A DNA stretch of 36,584 bases, taken from NCBI GenBank assembly GCA_903906315.1, contig CAIVJW010000077.1:1-36584 (forward strand), read 5' to 3'. The notes under the pieces are model-generated. The model did not search any database. It saw nothing but the letters and a program-made list of their open reading frames with translations, and was not told where the DNA came from. The translations under genes were made by a program, and so were the position numbers. Below are positions 7,783 through 15,733 of the stretch, piece by piece (position 1 is the first letter of the stretch; each line of letters opens with the position of its first letter). Source of the DNA: an uncultured delta proteobacterium (GTDB taxonomy: Bacteria; Myxococcota_A; Polyangia; Polyangiales; Polyangiaceae).

Positions 7783-8418
7783 ATGGCCGTTGCGTACGCT
7801 TACGATGGAGTGCTCTACCTGGCCGTGACGCGCAGGTGCACGCTCGCCTGCACCTTCTGCCCGAAGATGCACGGTCGCTGGGTCGTCGCCGGCAACGACA
7901 TGAGCCGCGACCCCGAGCCCACGATCGAGGAGCTGATCGAGGCCGCGCGGGCGGCCGGCCTCGCGGATCACCCCGACGTCGCGTTCGTGGGCCTCGGCGA
8001 GCCGACCCTGCGCCTCGACGTCGTCGTCGAGGTCGGGCGGCGCCTGCGCGCGGAAGGCCACCGCGTGCGCCTCGTCACGGACGGGCTCGCGTCGCTGCGA
8101 TCGGGCGAGGATGTCACGCCGCGCCTCGAGGGCGCGGTCGACGAGGTGTCGGTCTCGCTCAACGCCGGTGACGGCGAGACCTACGCGCACATCTGCCCGA
8201 GCAAGTACGGATCAGACGCGCACGGCGCGGTGTGCGCGTTCCTGCGCGCGGCGAAGGACCACGTCCCGCGCGTCACGGCCAGCGTGATCGCGATGCCCGA
8301 GGTCGACCTCGAGGCCTGCCGCCACCTCGCCGACGAGCTCGGCGTCGAGCTGCGCGTGCGCCCCTACTTCGACCCGATCGGCGGCGAGCCGCACGGCCCG
8401 CCCTCGGCGCCCGCGTGA
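7783..8418 (+). CDS. Radical SAM protein, TatD-associated type
   Basis: This 211-residue protein is compact for a radical SAM enzyme. The cluster-binding motif is CTLACTFC at residues 19-26 (Cys 19, 23 and 26, the canonical C-x3-C-x2-C). It follows a first strand YDGVLYLAVTRRC. A GGE-like segment FVGLGEPTLR lies near residue 67. VDEVSVSLNAGDGETYAHICPS and RVTASVIAMPEVDLEACRHLADEL match the later strands of short rSAM proteins linked to TatD (TIGR04038 type). Its reaction is not known. No tatD gene is next to it here, so the usual partner would lie elsewhere. It ends 3 bp before the end of a minus-strand lipoprotein gene. Confidence 0.8.
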   Translation: MAVAYAYDGVLYLAVTRRCTLACTFCPKMHGRWVVAGNDMSRDPEPTIEELIEAARAAGLADHPDVAFVGLGEPTLRLDVVVEVGRRLRAEGHRVRLVTDGLASLRSGEDVTPRLEGAVDEVSVSLNAGDGETYAHICPSKYGSDAHGAVCAFLRAAKDHVPRVTASVIAMPEVDLEACRHLADELGVELRVRPYFDPIGGEPHGPPSAPA

Positions 8419-8421
8419 GCT

Positions 8422-9417
8422 TCAGCCGCGCGGGCGGGTGCGCATCGAGTCGGCCGCCATGCGCAGCAACGTGTGCACGAACGCGTCCTCGACCGGCATC
8501 GTGAACGCGACGTCGGCGCCCTGCGGCTGGATCTGCGGCGTCGGGACGGCCCCCCAGCCCCACGACGTGAACAGGCTGAGCATCTGGGTCATCCTCTGCA
8601 GGTCGCGCATGACCGGCGCGGCCCGGCCCGCCGCGTCCGCGTCCGCGTAGCTCAGCGTCCCCGCGACGTTCATGCCCGGCGGCTGGAAGTTGCCGATCAC
8701 GCGCACCAGCTTGAGCCCGACCAGGAACGGCACCTGGCGCGCGGTCGCGTCCGCCACCGCCTGCGTTCCGAGGTCGCCGGCCACCGTGAACGCGGCCCCC
8801 GGCGACTTGCCGAGGTCCACCATCCACGCCGGCACGGAGCGCTCGAGCTTGCCGAAGCGCAGCCGATCGAGCGCGCGCCGGATGCCCGTCTCGTTGCCCG
8901 AGAGCACGGTGTGGCCCGTGAGGACGGTGAAGCCGAGGTTGCCGACCGTGTAGAGATCCGACTCGGCGTAGCGCGATCGAACCATCGGCGCGCCGGCGAT
9001 GGTGACCGCGCGCGACGCCGCCGCGCGCTGGATCGCGTCGACGTCGAAGTTGCCCTGCACGACGACGCAGAAGTCCGCGCCCTGCATGGCGTAGGCGCCG
9101 CCGAGGACGCGCTGAACGTCGCGCGAGGCGACGAAGCCCGACTCCGCGCCGAGCGGGAGCACGGTCGCGATGAGCCCGCTCAGGTCGCCGCCATACGACG
9201 ACTGGAAGATGGACGGACCGTCGAGCGTGCCGAAGACGACGATGCCGCCCGGCAGCAGGGCCACCGGGTCGCGGTCGATCTCGGTCGGGTCGACCTTCTT
9301 GCCGCCGATGAGCACGGCCTGGTCGGCGCCCGAGCACCCCTCCCCGGCGAGGGCCGTCCCGGCGAGCGCGAACGCCGCGGCGAGGCGGCGAACGTGGCGG
9401 AGGATCGCGCGTCGCAT
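8422..9417 (-). CDS. Lipoprotein of unknown function downstream of the pheA-like gene
   Basis: The protein has 331 residues. MRRAILRHVRRLAAAFALAGTALAGEGC is a signal peptide with an AGEGC lipobox variant (Cys about 28). The mature domain starts with an ALLPGGIVVFGTLDG strand. It has repeated alpha/beta blocks, among them DFCVVVQGNFDVDAIQRAA, TGHTVLSGNETGIRRALDRL and GNFQPPGMNVAGTLSYADADAAGRAAP. These blocks resemble the repeated domain of secreted proteins that report values per model or component. I do not recognise a named family. Start ATG 9417 lies 8 bp after the end of the pheA-like gene, so the two are almost certainly cotranscribed. No catalytic motif is visible. Confidence 0.8.
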   Translation of the reverse strand: MRRAILRHVRRLAAAFALAGTALAGEGCSGADQAVLIGGKKVDPTEIDRDPVALLPGGIVVFGTLDGPSIFQSSYGGDLSGLIATVLPLGAESGFVASRDVQRVLGGAYAMQGADFCVVVQGNFDVDAIQRAAASRAVTIAGAPMVRSRYAESDLYTVGNLGFTVLTGHTVLSGNETGIRRALDRLRFGKLERSVPAWMVDLGKSPGAAFTVAGDLGTQAVADATARQVPFLVGLKLVRVIGNFQPPGMNVAGTLSYADADAAGRAAPVMRDLQRMTQMLSLFTSWGWGAVPTPQIQPQGADVAFTMPVEDAFVHTLLRMAADSMRTRPRG

Positions 9418-9425
9418 GGGGGCGA

Positions 9426-10538
9426 TCAGCGCCGCGGCAGGCTCGCCGGATCCGGCGGAGCCTCCTCGGGGACCTCGAGCGGGAACGACCCGATGATCTT
9501 CAGCATCTTGGCGGACCGCTTGACGTCGTCGAGCGCGGAGACGAGCGCCCGGTCGGTCATGTGGCCGCTCACCTCGACGTAGAAGACGTACTCCCAGCCC
9601 TCCCCGGCCAGGGGCCTCGACTGGATGCGGCGGAGGTTGCAGCTCCTCTCCTTGAAGTGCTGCAAGAGGTCGTGGAGCGCGCCCGGGTGGTCGTGCACGC
9701 TGAAGACCAGCGCCGTGGCGTCTTGCCCGGAGCGGGGCGCCGGCAAGCGCGACACGACGGCGTAGCGGAGGCGGACCTCGCCGGCGTCACCGAGGTTCTC
9801 GCGCGCGACCCGCAGCTCGTTCGTCCCCACCGACCCCGTGGGCACGATCGCGGCGGTGCCGTGGTTCTCCGAGGCGAGCTCCCAGGCGAGGCGCGGCGAT
9901 CGCACGTCGAGGATCGTGGCGCGCGGGTGGCTCGCCTCGAGGTAGTGCACGCAGGCCGCGCGGTCTTGCGGCGAGGCGTAGATCTTCTCGACGTCGGCCA
10001 GCTTGCCGGTGTGGTTCATCAGGACGAGCGTCTGGCTGACCTCGCGCTCGCCCACGACCTTCAGCTCGGCGGCCGCGATGGCGAGGATCGTCGGGAAGAT
10101 GGGGCCGTCCTCGAGCGACTCGTAGGGCACGATCCCGAACTCGGCCCGCGACCGTGCGACCTCGTCGATCGCTTGCGCGGTGCTGTCGGCCCGCACGAGC
10201 TCGGCCCCGAGCCCGAAGTGCGCGCGCGCCGCCGCCCAGCCGAACCCGCCCTCCGCGCCCAGGTAGACGACGCGAGGCGTGACCTCGGAGAGCCGGCAGC
10301 CGCCGTCGATGGCCGTGAAGATCGGCCGCACGGCCGAGGCGGGGAACGGCGACGTCACGGCCTTCTCGAGGGCGACCAGGTGCGCGCCGGCGGCGGTCGG
10401 CGCGTAGCGCGCCGTCCCCTTTCGCAGCTTGATGAGGTCCTGGGCGACGAGCGCGCGACGCTCGATGGTCCGCAGGATCTCCAGGTCGATCTCGGAGAGC
10501 TTGTGCTCGAGCTGATCGAGCCGCTTTTTCTCGTCCAT
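9426..10538 (-). CDS. PheA-like chorismate mutase/prephenate dehydratase-ACT protein with degenerate active sites
   Basis: The 370 residues follow the three-part PheA layout: an AroQ-type helix (MDEKKRLDQLEHKLSEIDLE to about 45), a prephenate-dehydratase domain (about 88-265), and an ACT domain (about 275-350, VHDHPGALHDLL with QSRP). In active enzymes this pathway turns chorismate to prephenate and prephenate to phenylpyruvate. Several diagnostic motifs are changed. The LGPxGTFS strand reads LGAEGGFG (93-100). PIENS reads PYESLEDG (138-145). The NxTRF motif with the catalytic Thr reads VRLRY (255-259). ESRP is QSRP. The mutase helix lacks an obvious Arg at the usual place. It may be a divergent, regulatory or altered-substrate paralogue. 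Start ATG 10538 sits 8 nt from a -10-like element. Confidence 0.75.
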   Translation of the reverse strand: MDEKKRLDQLEHKLSEIDLEILRTIERRALVAQDLIKLRKGTARYAPTAAGAHLVALEKAVTSPFPASAVRPIFTAIDGGCRLSEVTPRVVYLGAEGGFGWAAARAHFGLGAELVRADSTAQAIDEVARSRAEFGIVPYESLEDGPIFPTILAIAAAELKVVGEREVSQTLVLMNHTGKLADVEKIYASPQDRAACVHYLEASHPRATILDVRSPRLAWELASENHGTAAIVPTGSVGTNELRVARENLGDAGEVRLRYAVVSRLPAPRSGQDATALVFSVHDHPGALHDLLQHFKERSCNLRRIQSRPLAGEGWEYVFYVEVSGHMTDRALVSALDDVKRSAKMLKIIGSFPLEVPEEAPPDPASLPRR

Positions 10539-10546
10539 CGCAGGCA

Positions 10547-10555
10547 ACCCTAGCA
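10547..10555 (-). promoter_or_regulatory. Extended -10-like element before the pheA-like gene
   Basis: On the minus strand this reads TGCTAGGGT, a TGnTAnnnT extended -10. It ends 8 nt before the ATG. It predicts a leaderless transcript covering the pheA-like gene and the downstream lipoprotein. Confidence 0.45.
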
Positions 10556-10608
10556 CCGCCCGGGCGACGAGTTCCACCCGAGGGGGCAGGCGCCCCCTCG
10601 CCGTCGGG

Positions 10609-10992
10609 TCACGAGCTGCCGGAGTCGCCCTTGGTCGGCGTCGACCCGCTGCTCGGCGTCGACCCGCTGCTCGGCGTCGACCCGCCGCTCGGCGTCGACC
10701 CGCCGCCGCTCGGCGTCGACCCGCCGCTCGGCGACGACCCGCCGCTCGATGACGACCCACCACCGGGCGAGCTCGAGCCGCCCTCGCTCTTGCCGCCCTT
10801 GTTCGAGGTCGAGCTGTAGAGGTCCGAGAACCAACCCCCGCCCTTCAGGATGAACCCGGCTCCGCGCGAGATCTGACGACGGGCCGTCGCCGCGTGGCAG
10901 CTCGGGCACTCGGTCAACGCGGCGTCCTTGATGGACTGCTCGAACTCCCATTCGTGCGCGCAAGAGGTGCAGGCGTATTCGTACGTGGGCAT
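10609..10992 (-). CDS. FmdB-family zinc-ribbon protein with repetitive tail
   Basis: The protein has 127 residues. MPTYEYACTSCAHEWE (Cys 8 and 11) and LTECPSCHA (Cys 29 and 32) form the FmdB/CxxC_CxxC_SSSS zinc ribbon, and an ISRGAGFILKGGGWFSDLY segment closes the typical domain. FmdB-type proteins are proposed regulators, but the biochemical role is poorly defined. The last 55 residues are Ser/Gly/Pro/Thr-rich and built from hexapeptides such as GSTPSG, coded by an 18-bp tandem repeat. ATG 10992 is supported by AAGGAG 7 nt upstream; the longer frame is not. The gene stands alone between the pheA-like gene and the smc promoter region. Confidence 0.85.
   Translation of the reverse strand: MPTYEYACTSCAHEWEFEQSIKDAALTECPSCHAATARRQISRGAGFILKGGGWFSDLYSSTSNKGGKSEGGSSSPGGGSSSSGGSSPSGGSTPSGGGSTPSGGSTPSSGSTPSSGSTPTKGDSGSS
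10636..10764. repeat. 18-bp tandem repeat in the FmdB tail
   Basis: Six clear copies and one degenerate copy of the unit CGGCGTCGACCCGCTGCT run end to end from 10636. One copy has an extra 3 bp, and the last ones drift (GTCGAC to GACGAC). Every copy keeps the reading frame, so unit gain or loss would change tail length by six residues without breaking the protein. Confidence 0.85.
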
Positions 10993-11130
10993 TGGAACTC
11001 CTTGAAACCAGAAGAGGAATATGGCCACGCCGGCCACCCGTCAAGGTGGCTGCCGGGGCCCCTGGCGGTTTCGCGAAGGTCAAGTCTTGTGACCCGGGCG
11101 GGGCGCGTGTAGCCCTGGAGGGTGCCGAGC

Positions 11131-11163
11131 GTGACGGTACGTGCCATGCGGTGACCATATATC
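11131..11163 (+). promoter_or_regulatory. Possible smc promoter region
   Basis: The 277-bp gap 10993-11269 holds no gene. Its only AT-rich patch is CATATATC at 11156-11163, with GTGACG at 11131-11136 upstream. Spacing is longer than ideal for a -35/-10 pair, so the call is weak. An ATG-proximal CGCCCCGAAGGGGC hairpin near 11230 lies between this and the smc start. Confidence 0.25.
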
Positions 11164-11269
11164 GGGCTCGCGAGAGCCTGCCCGGTCGGCGGAGGCCTCG
11201 AAGGCTCCCTGACAGCCCCACCTCCTGCGCCCCGAAGGGGCACGGCAAGCGGGTTCGAGGACAGCACGG

Positions 11270-14200
11270 ATGCGCATCAAGAAGCTCGAGATCACCGGGT
11301 TCAAGTCCTTCGTCGACCGCACCATCGTGCATTTCGACGAGGACGTGGTCGGCATCGTCGGCCCGAACGGGTGCGGCAAGTCGAACATCGTCGACTCGAT
11401 CCGCTGGGCCATGGGCGAGCAGTCCGCGAAGCACCTGCGCGGCCGGGCGATGACCGACGTCATCTTCAACGGCTCGGAGCACCGCGGTCCGCACGGCCTG
11501 GCGGAGGTCACGATGACCTTCGACAACAGCGACCCGGAGGCCGCCGCGGCGCTGCCGCTCGAGTACAAGGAGTACGCCGAGATCGCCGTCACGCGCCGCC
11601 TCTTCCGCGACGGGACGAGCGAGTACCTCATCAACAAGACGCAGGTCCGCCTCAAGGACGTGACCGACCTCTTCCTCGGCACCGGCGTCGGCACGAAGGC
11701 GTACTCGATCATCGAGCAGGGCAAGATCGGCCTCATCGTCTCGGCGCGCCCCGAGGACCGGCGGATGCTCATCGAGGAGGCCGCCGGCATCACGAAGTAC
11801 AAGGCGCGGAAGAAGCAGGCCGAGCTGAAGATGGATCAGACGCGGCAGAACCTGCTCCGCGTCGGGGACATCGTCTCGGAGATCCAGCGCAACCTGGCCT
11901 CCCTCAAGCGCCAGGCGGCGAAGGCCGAGCGCTACGTTTCCTACCGGAACGAGCTCGAGGACCTGACGCTCCACGAGGCGTCGCACAAGCTGCTCGAGAT
12001 CATCGTCGTCGCGCAGCACGAGGAGGGCGCTCGGGCCGTGCTCGCCGAGACGGAGCAGGCCGCGCGCGCCAAGCTCGACGCACAGGAGGCCGATCTCGGG
12101 GTCCTGCGCGTGACGTCGCACGAGGCCGAGGACGGCGCCGAGAAGGCGCAGAACGCCGCGTTCAAGGCCGACAACGAGGTGCGCACGCACGAGGCCGAGA
12201 TGGCCCGGTCGCGCGACAAGCTGCGGCACCTCGACGAGCGCCGCGCCACGGCCGCGGGCGAGCAGATCGACCTCGTGCGGACGGTGACCGAGCTGCTCAC
12301 GGAGCGGACGGGGCTCGAGGCCGAGCTCGCCGCGATCGAGGCCGAGGCGTCGGGCGAGAACGAGGTCGCGGTCGAGGAGCACGAGCGGCTCGAGGAGCTG
12401 CGCCAGGGCGAGCGCGAGGCCGACCAGGAGGCGCAGGGCCTGCGGTCGCGGGTGTCGCACGCGCAGGCGACCGTGGCCGCGGCCGAGGCGACGCTGGTGA
12501 GCTTCGATCGGCGGCTGACCGAGATGACGCAGCGCCGCGAGCGCCTCGAGGACGAGGCGGGGCGCCTGCAATACGAGTCCGAGGACCTCGAGGGTCGCCG
12601 CAGCGCGCTGGTCAAGCACACGGCGGAGCTCGCCGACGGCAAGCGCATGACGGCCGAGCAGCGCACCGCGCTCGAGCAGGAGATGCGCGAGCTCCGCGAG
12701 TCCGCGGTCGGCATCGACCGCTCCGTCGAGCACGCGAAGAACGAGCACAACCAGAAGCGCAGCCGGCTGCGCGCGCTCGAGGAGCTGCACGCGCGCCTCG
12801 AGGGCGTCGGGCAGGGCGTGAAGAGCCTGATCGCGACGAAGGACAAGTCGCTGCTCGGGCTCGTGGCCGATCGCATCGAGGCGCCGGCCGAGCTGACCGG
12901 GGCGTTCGCGGGGCTGCTCGGCGAGCGGCTCCAGTGGGTGGTCGCGACCGACTCGCACCGGGCCGTCGAGCTCCTGGCGCAGCTCGCGCAGGGCAAGCGC
13001 GGGCGCGCGACGATGCTCCCCGCGCGACCGCCGTACATCGCGGGCGCCTCCCCGCTGCCGCTGCGCGGCGAGGGCGTGATCGGGCCGCTGGTCGATCGGC
13101 TGTCGTTCGCAGCCGAGGACGAGGCGCTCGTGCGCTCGCTGGTCGGCGACGCGGTCGTCGTGACGACGCCGGCGGTCGCGATCCGCCTCGCGCAGGAGGG
13201 CGCCGGCCGCACGATCGTCGCGCTCGACGGCACCGTGGTCTACGCGGACGGGCGCGTGAGCGGCGGCTCGGGCGACGCGGTCGCGGCCGGGATGATCGAG
13301 CAGAAGCGCGAGATGCGCGAGCTGCACGACGTCGTCGCGAAGCGCGGCGAAGAGGTCACGCTGCTGCTCGAGAAGCAGCAGGGGATCCGGCTGCGCCTGA
13401 CCGAGGTCGGGACGGCGGTCGACCGCGCGCGCAGCGAGGCCCACCAGGGGGAGCTCGCGCTGGTCACGGCGGAGAAGGACCTCCGCCGCGCGGAGGAGCA
13501 GCTCGCCGGGGTGCGCAAGCGCGAGGGCGTGGTCCGATCGGAGACCATCGAGCTGGCCGAGAAGCTCGCGCACGCGACCGACGAGCAGTCGGACGCGGAG
13601 CGCAAGCTCGAGGACGGGCGGTCTACGCGCGCGCAGTTCGGCGACGCGCTCGAGCGCGCCGAGGCGCTCGCGACCGAGTGGCGCGACCGCGTGGCGCGCC
13701 AGCAGTCGGTCGTGACCGATCGCAAGGTGCGCATGGCGCGCGTGCGCGAGCGCGCGAACGGCGTCCGATCGACGGTCGATCGCATGACGAAGTCGTGCGA
13801 CGAGCTGCGCGGGCGCATCACGCGCCTCGACGAGGAGCAGACCGAGTGCGCGCGCGGCGCCGGACAGGCGGCGGCGAGCGTGATGCTGCACCGCGAGCAC
13901 CTGAGCGACGCGGTGCGGACGGCGCTCGCGGCGCACGAGACGCTCGCGGCGGCGCGGCGCGCGCTCGACGAGGCGCGGCTCGCGCTCGCGACGCGCGAGG
14001 CCGACCTCCGCGGCCTGCGCACGGAGGTGGCCGAGGCCGGCGAGAAGCTCCGCAAGCACGAGATGGCGCTGCAGCGGCTCGCGATCGAGCGGCAGCACCT
14101 GATCGAGGGCGTGCGCGAGAAGTTCCGCGGCCTCGAGCTGCCGACCGTGGTCGGCACGTACCACAAGCGGGCGCCGGTCGACTCCAACCACCGGTCGCGC

Positions 14201-14878
14201 ATCACCGAGCTCGCGGAGCTCCTCGACCGCATGGGGCCGGTCAACGTCGACGCCGTGCGCGAGCACGCGGAGGCGTCCGAGCGGCACACCTACTACTCGG
14301 AGCAGGTCGCGGACCTCGAGAGCGCGCTGAGCGATCTCGAGAAGGCCATCTCGCAGATGAATCGCGAGTCAAAGCGGCTGTTCCGGCAGACGTTCGAGGG
14401 CGTGAACCACCGCTTCAAGGCGCTCTTCCCGAAGATGTTCCGCGGAGGCACGGCCGAGCTCCGGCTCACGAACCCGGACGACATGCTCGAGACCGGCATC
14501 GAGATCCTCGCGCAGCCTCCCGGCAAGAAGCTCGGCAACATCGAGCTCATGAGCGGCGGCGAGAAGGCCCTCACCGCGGTCAGCCTCATCTTCGCCATCT
14601 TCCAGTACAAGCCGTCGCCGTTCTGCATCCTCGACGAGGTCGACGCCCCGCTCGACGAGGCGAACGTCGCCCGTTACAACGAGGCGATCCGCGGGATGAC
14701 GAGCCACTCGCAGTTCATCCTCATCACGCACATCAAGCGGACGATGCAGTCGGTCGACGTGCTCTACGGCGTCACGATGCAGGAGCCCGGCGTGTCGAAG
14801 CTCGTCAGCGTCCGGGTCAACGAGAACGCGAAGCGCGCGGAGCGGCCGGCGCCCCAGGCGGCGGCAGCGGTCGCCTAG
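11270..14878 (+). CDS. smc: Chromosome segregation ATPase SMC
   Basis: This 1202-residue full-length SMC matches the usual bacterial length (about 1150-1200). It forms the ring-shaped condensin that organises and separates chromosomes together with ScpA and ScpB. The N-terminal head MRIKKLEITGFKSF holds Walker A GPNGCGKS at residues 31-38. Coiled coil runs from about 170 to 500. A hinge lies at about 510-650 (LLGLVADRIEAPAELTGAF, then WVVATDSHRAVELL). The return coiled coil ends at about 1030. The C-terminal head has the ABC signature LMSGGEKAL (about 1093), Walker B FCILDEVDAPLDEAN (about 1118) and the ITHIKRTM H-loop. No scp genes are nearby. ATG 11270 is the obvious start because the conserved N-terminus begins there. 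Confidence 0.97.
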   Translation: MRIKKLEITGFKSFVDRTIVHFDEDVVGIVGPNGCGKSNIVDSIRWAMGEQSAKHLRGRAMTDVIFNGSEHRGPHGLAEVTMTFDNSDPEAAAALPLEYKEYAEIAVTRRLFRDGTSEYLINKTQVRLKDVTDLFLGTGVGTKAYSIIEQGKIGLIVSARPEDRRMLIEEAAGITKYKARKKQAELKMDQTRQNLLRVGDIVSEIQRNLASLKRQAAKAERYVSYRNELEDLTLHEASHKLLEIIVVAQHEEGARAVLAETEQAARAKLDAQEADLGVLRVTSHEAEDGAEKAQNAAFKADNEVRTHEAEMARSRDKLRHLDERRATAAGEQIDLVRTVTELLTERTGLEAELAAIEAEASGENEVAVEEHERLEELRQGEREADQEAQGLRSRVSHAQATVAAAEATLVSFDRRLTEMTQRRERLEDEAGRLQYESEDLEGRRSALVKHTAELADGKRMTAEQRTALEQEMRELRESAVGIDRSVEHAKNEHNQKRSRLRALEELHARLEGVGQGVKSLIATKDKSLLGLVADRIEAPAELTGAFAGLLGERLQWVVATDSHRAVELLAQLAQGKRGRATMLPARPPYIAGASPLPLRGEGVIGPLVDRLSFAAEDEALVRSLVGDAVVVTTPAVAIRLAQEGAGRTIVALDGTVVYADGRVSGGSGDAVAAGMIEQKREMRELHDVVAKRGEEVTLLLEKQQGIRLRLTEVGTAVDRARSEAHQGELALVTAEKDLRRAEEQLAGVRKREGVVRSETIELAEKLAHATDEQSDAERKLEDGRSTRAQFGDALERAEALATEWRDRVARQQSVVTDRKVRMARVRERANGVRSTVDRMTKSCDELRGRITRLDEEQTECARGAGQAAASVMLHREHLSDAVRTALAAHETLAAARRALDEARLALATREADLRGLRTEVAEAGEKLRKHEMALQRLAIERQHLIEGVREKFRGLELPTVVGTYHKRAPVDSNHRSRITELAELLDRMGPVNVDAVREHAEASERHTYYSEQVADLESALSDLEKAISQMNRESKRLFRQTFEGVNHRFKALFPKMFRGGTAELRLTNPDDMLETGIEILAQPPGKKLGNIELMSGGEKALTAVSLIFAIFQYKPSPFCILDEVDAPLDEANVARYNEAIRGMTSHSQFILITHIKRTMQSVDVLYGVTMQEPGVSKLVSVRVNENAKRAERPAPQAAAAVA

Positions 14879-14908
14879 CCCACCCGAGCGATCGGCGGAC
14901 GGCGCGCG

Positions 14909-15724
14909 ATGGTGAGCCCGGCGCGAGCCCCGCGCTTCGAGCTGCGACGGGGCGATCTCGTCGGGCGGGGCGCGCCGGTCGCGCTGCTGCACGGGTTCCT
15001 GGGGCGGCCCGCGAGCTGGGACGCGGTGGTCGACGCGCTGCCGCGGCGCGGGCCGCTGGCCCTCGGCGAGCTCCCCGGGCACGGGCCCGATCCGATCGTC
15101 GCCGAGGGCGCGACGTTCGACGAGGTCGCCGACGCGCTGGTCGACGCGCTGCCGTTCGTCGATCCGACGTGGCTCGTGGGCTACTCGATGGGCGGTCGCC
15201 TCGCGCTCGCGATGGCGCTGCGGCGACCCGATCGCGTCCGCGGGGCCGTCCTCGTCGGCGCGAGCCCCGGGCTACCGTCCCCCGCCGACCGCGCCGCGCG
15301 AGCGAGCTGGGACGACGATCAGGCCGCGCGGATCGAGCGCGAGGGCCTCGCCCGGTTCGTCACGAGCTGGGAGGCCCTGCCCCTCTTCGCGAGCCAGGGC
15401 GCGCTCCCCGAGGAGACCTTGGCCCGGCAGCGCGCGCACCGCCTCGACCACGTCCCGGCCGCGCTCGCCTGGAGTCTGCGCACGCTCGGGCTGGGCCGGA
15501 TGCCGCCCCTGTGGAGCGAGCTCGCCTCCGCGCGCACCGAGATCGTGATCGTCGCGGGATCACTCGACGCGAAGTTCTCCGCGCACGCGCGGGCGGTGGC
15601 GCGGACGACCGAACACGCGCGCGCCGTCCTCGCCGCGCAGGTCGGCCACAACGTCGGCCTCGAGGCGCCGTCGGCGCTGGCGCGCATCGTCGACGGCGCG
15701 ATCGCACCGACGACGACGCGCTGA
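14909..15724 (+). CDS. MenH-like alpha/beta hydrolase
   Basis: This 271-residue alpha/beta hydrolase has the full triad pattern: the HGFLG oxyanion segment near residue 30, the nucleophile elbow GYSMGG at about 91-96, an acid in GSLDAKF near 214, and the final His in VGHNVGLEAP near 247. ELPGHG early and the lid stretch W-x2-LPLF, R-x-HRLDHVPAALAWSLRTLGLGRMPPLW are typical of MenH. MenH makes 2-succinyl-6-hydroxycyclohexadiene carboxylate in menaquinone synthesis. No other men gene is in view, so the substrate is inferred from motif pattern only. It starts 30 bp after smc and is probably read with it. Its stop is 9 bp from the end of ychF. Confidence 0.8.
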   Translation: MVSPARAPRFELRRGDLVGRGAPVALLHGFLGRPASWDAVVDALPRRGPLALGELPGHGPDPIVAEGATFDEVADALVDALPFVDPTWLVGYSMGGRLALAMALRRPDRVRGAVLVGASPGLPSPADRAARASWDDDQAARIEREGLARFVTSWEALPLFASQGALPEETLARQRAHRLDHVPAALAWSLRTLGLGRMPPLWSELASARTEIVIVAGSLDAKFSAHARAVARTTEHARAVLAAQVGHNVGLEAPSALARIVDGAIAPTTTR

Positions 15725-15733
15725 GGACAGGGA

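Noticed and set aside
10636-10764. Possible CRISPR array
   Set aside because: The 18-bp units follow one another with no spacers and code the FmdB tail.
10993-11269. Possible structured RNA before smc
   Set aside because: No known RNA core such as 4.5S, tmRNA or a tRNA fold could be traced. Only a short hairpin and an AT patch are present.
10550-14287. 1245-residue minus-strand frame opposite smc
   Set aside because: The plus strand holds a full-length SMC with all motifs. The minus frame is open only because high-GC codons rarely make stops on that strand.
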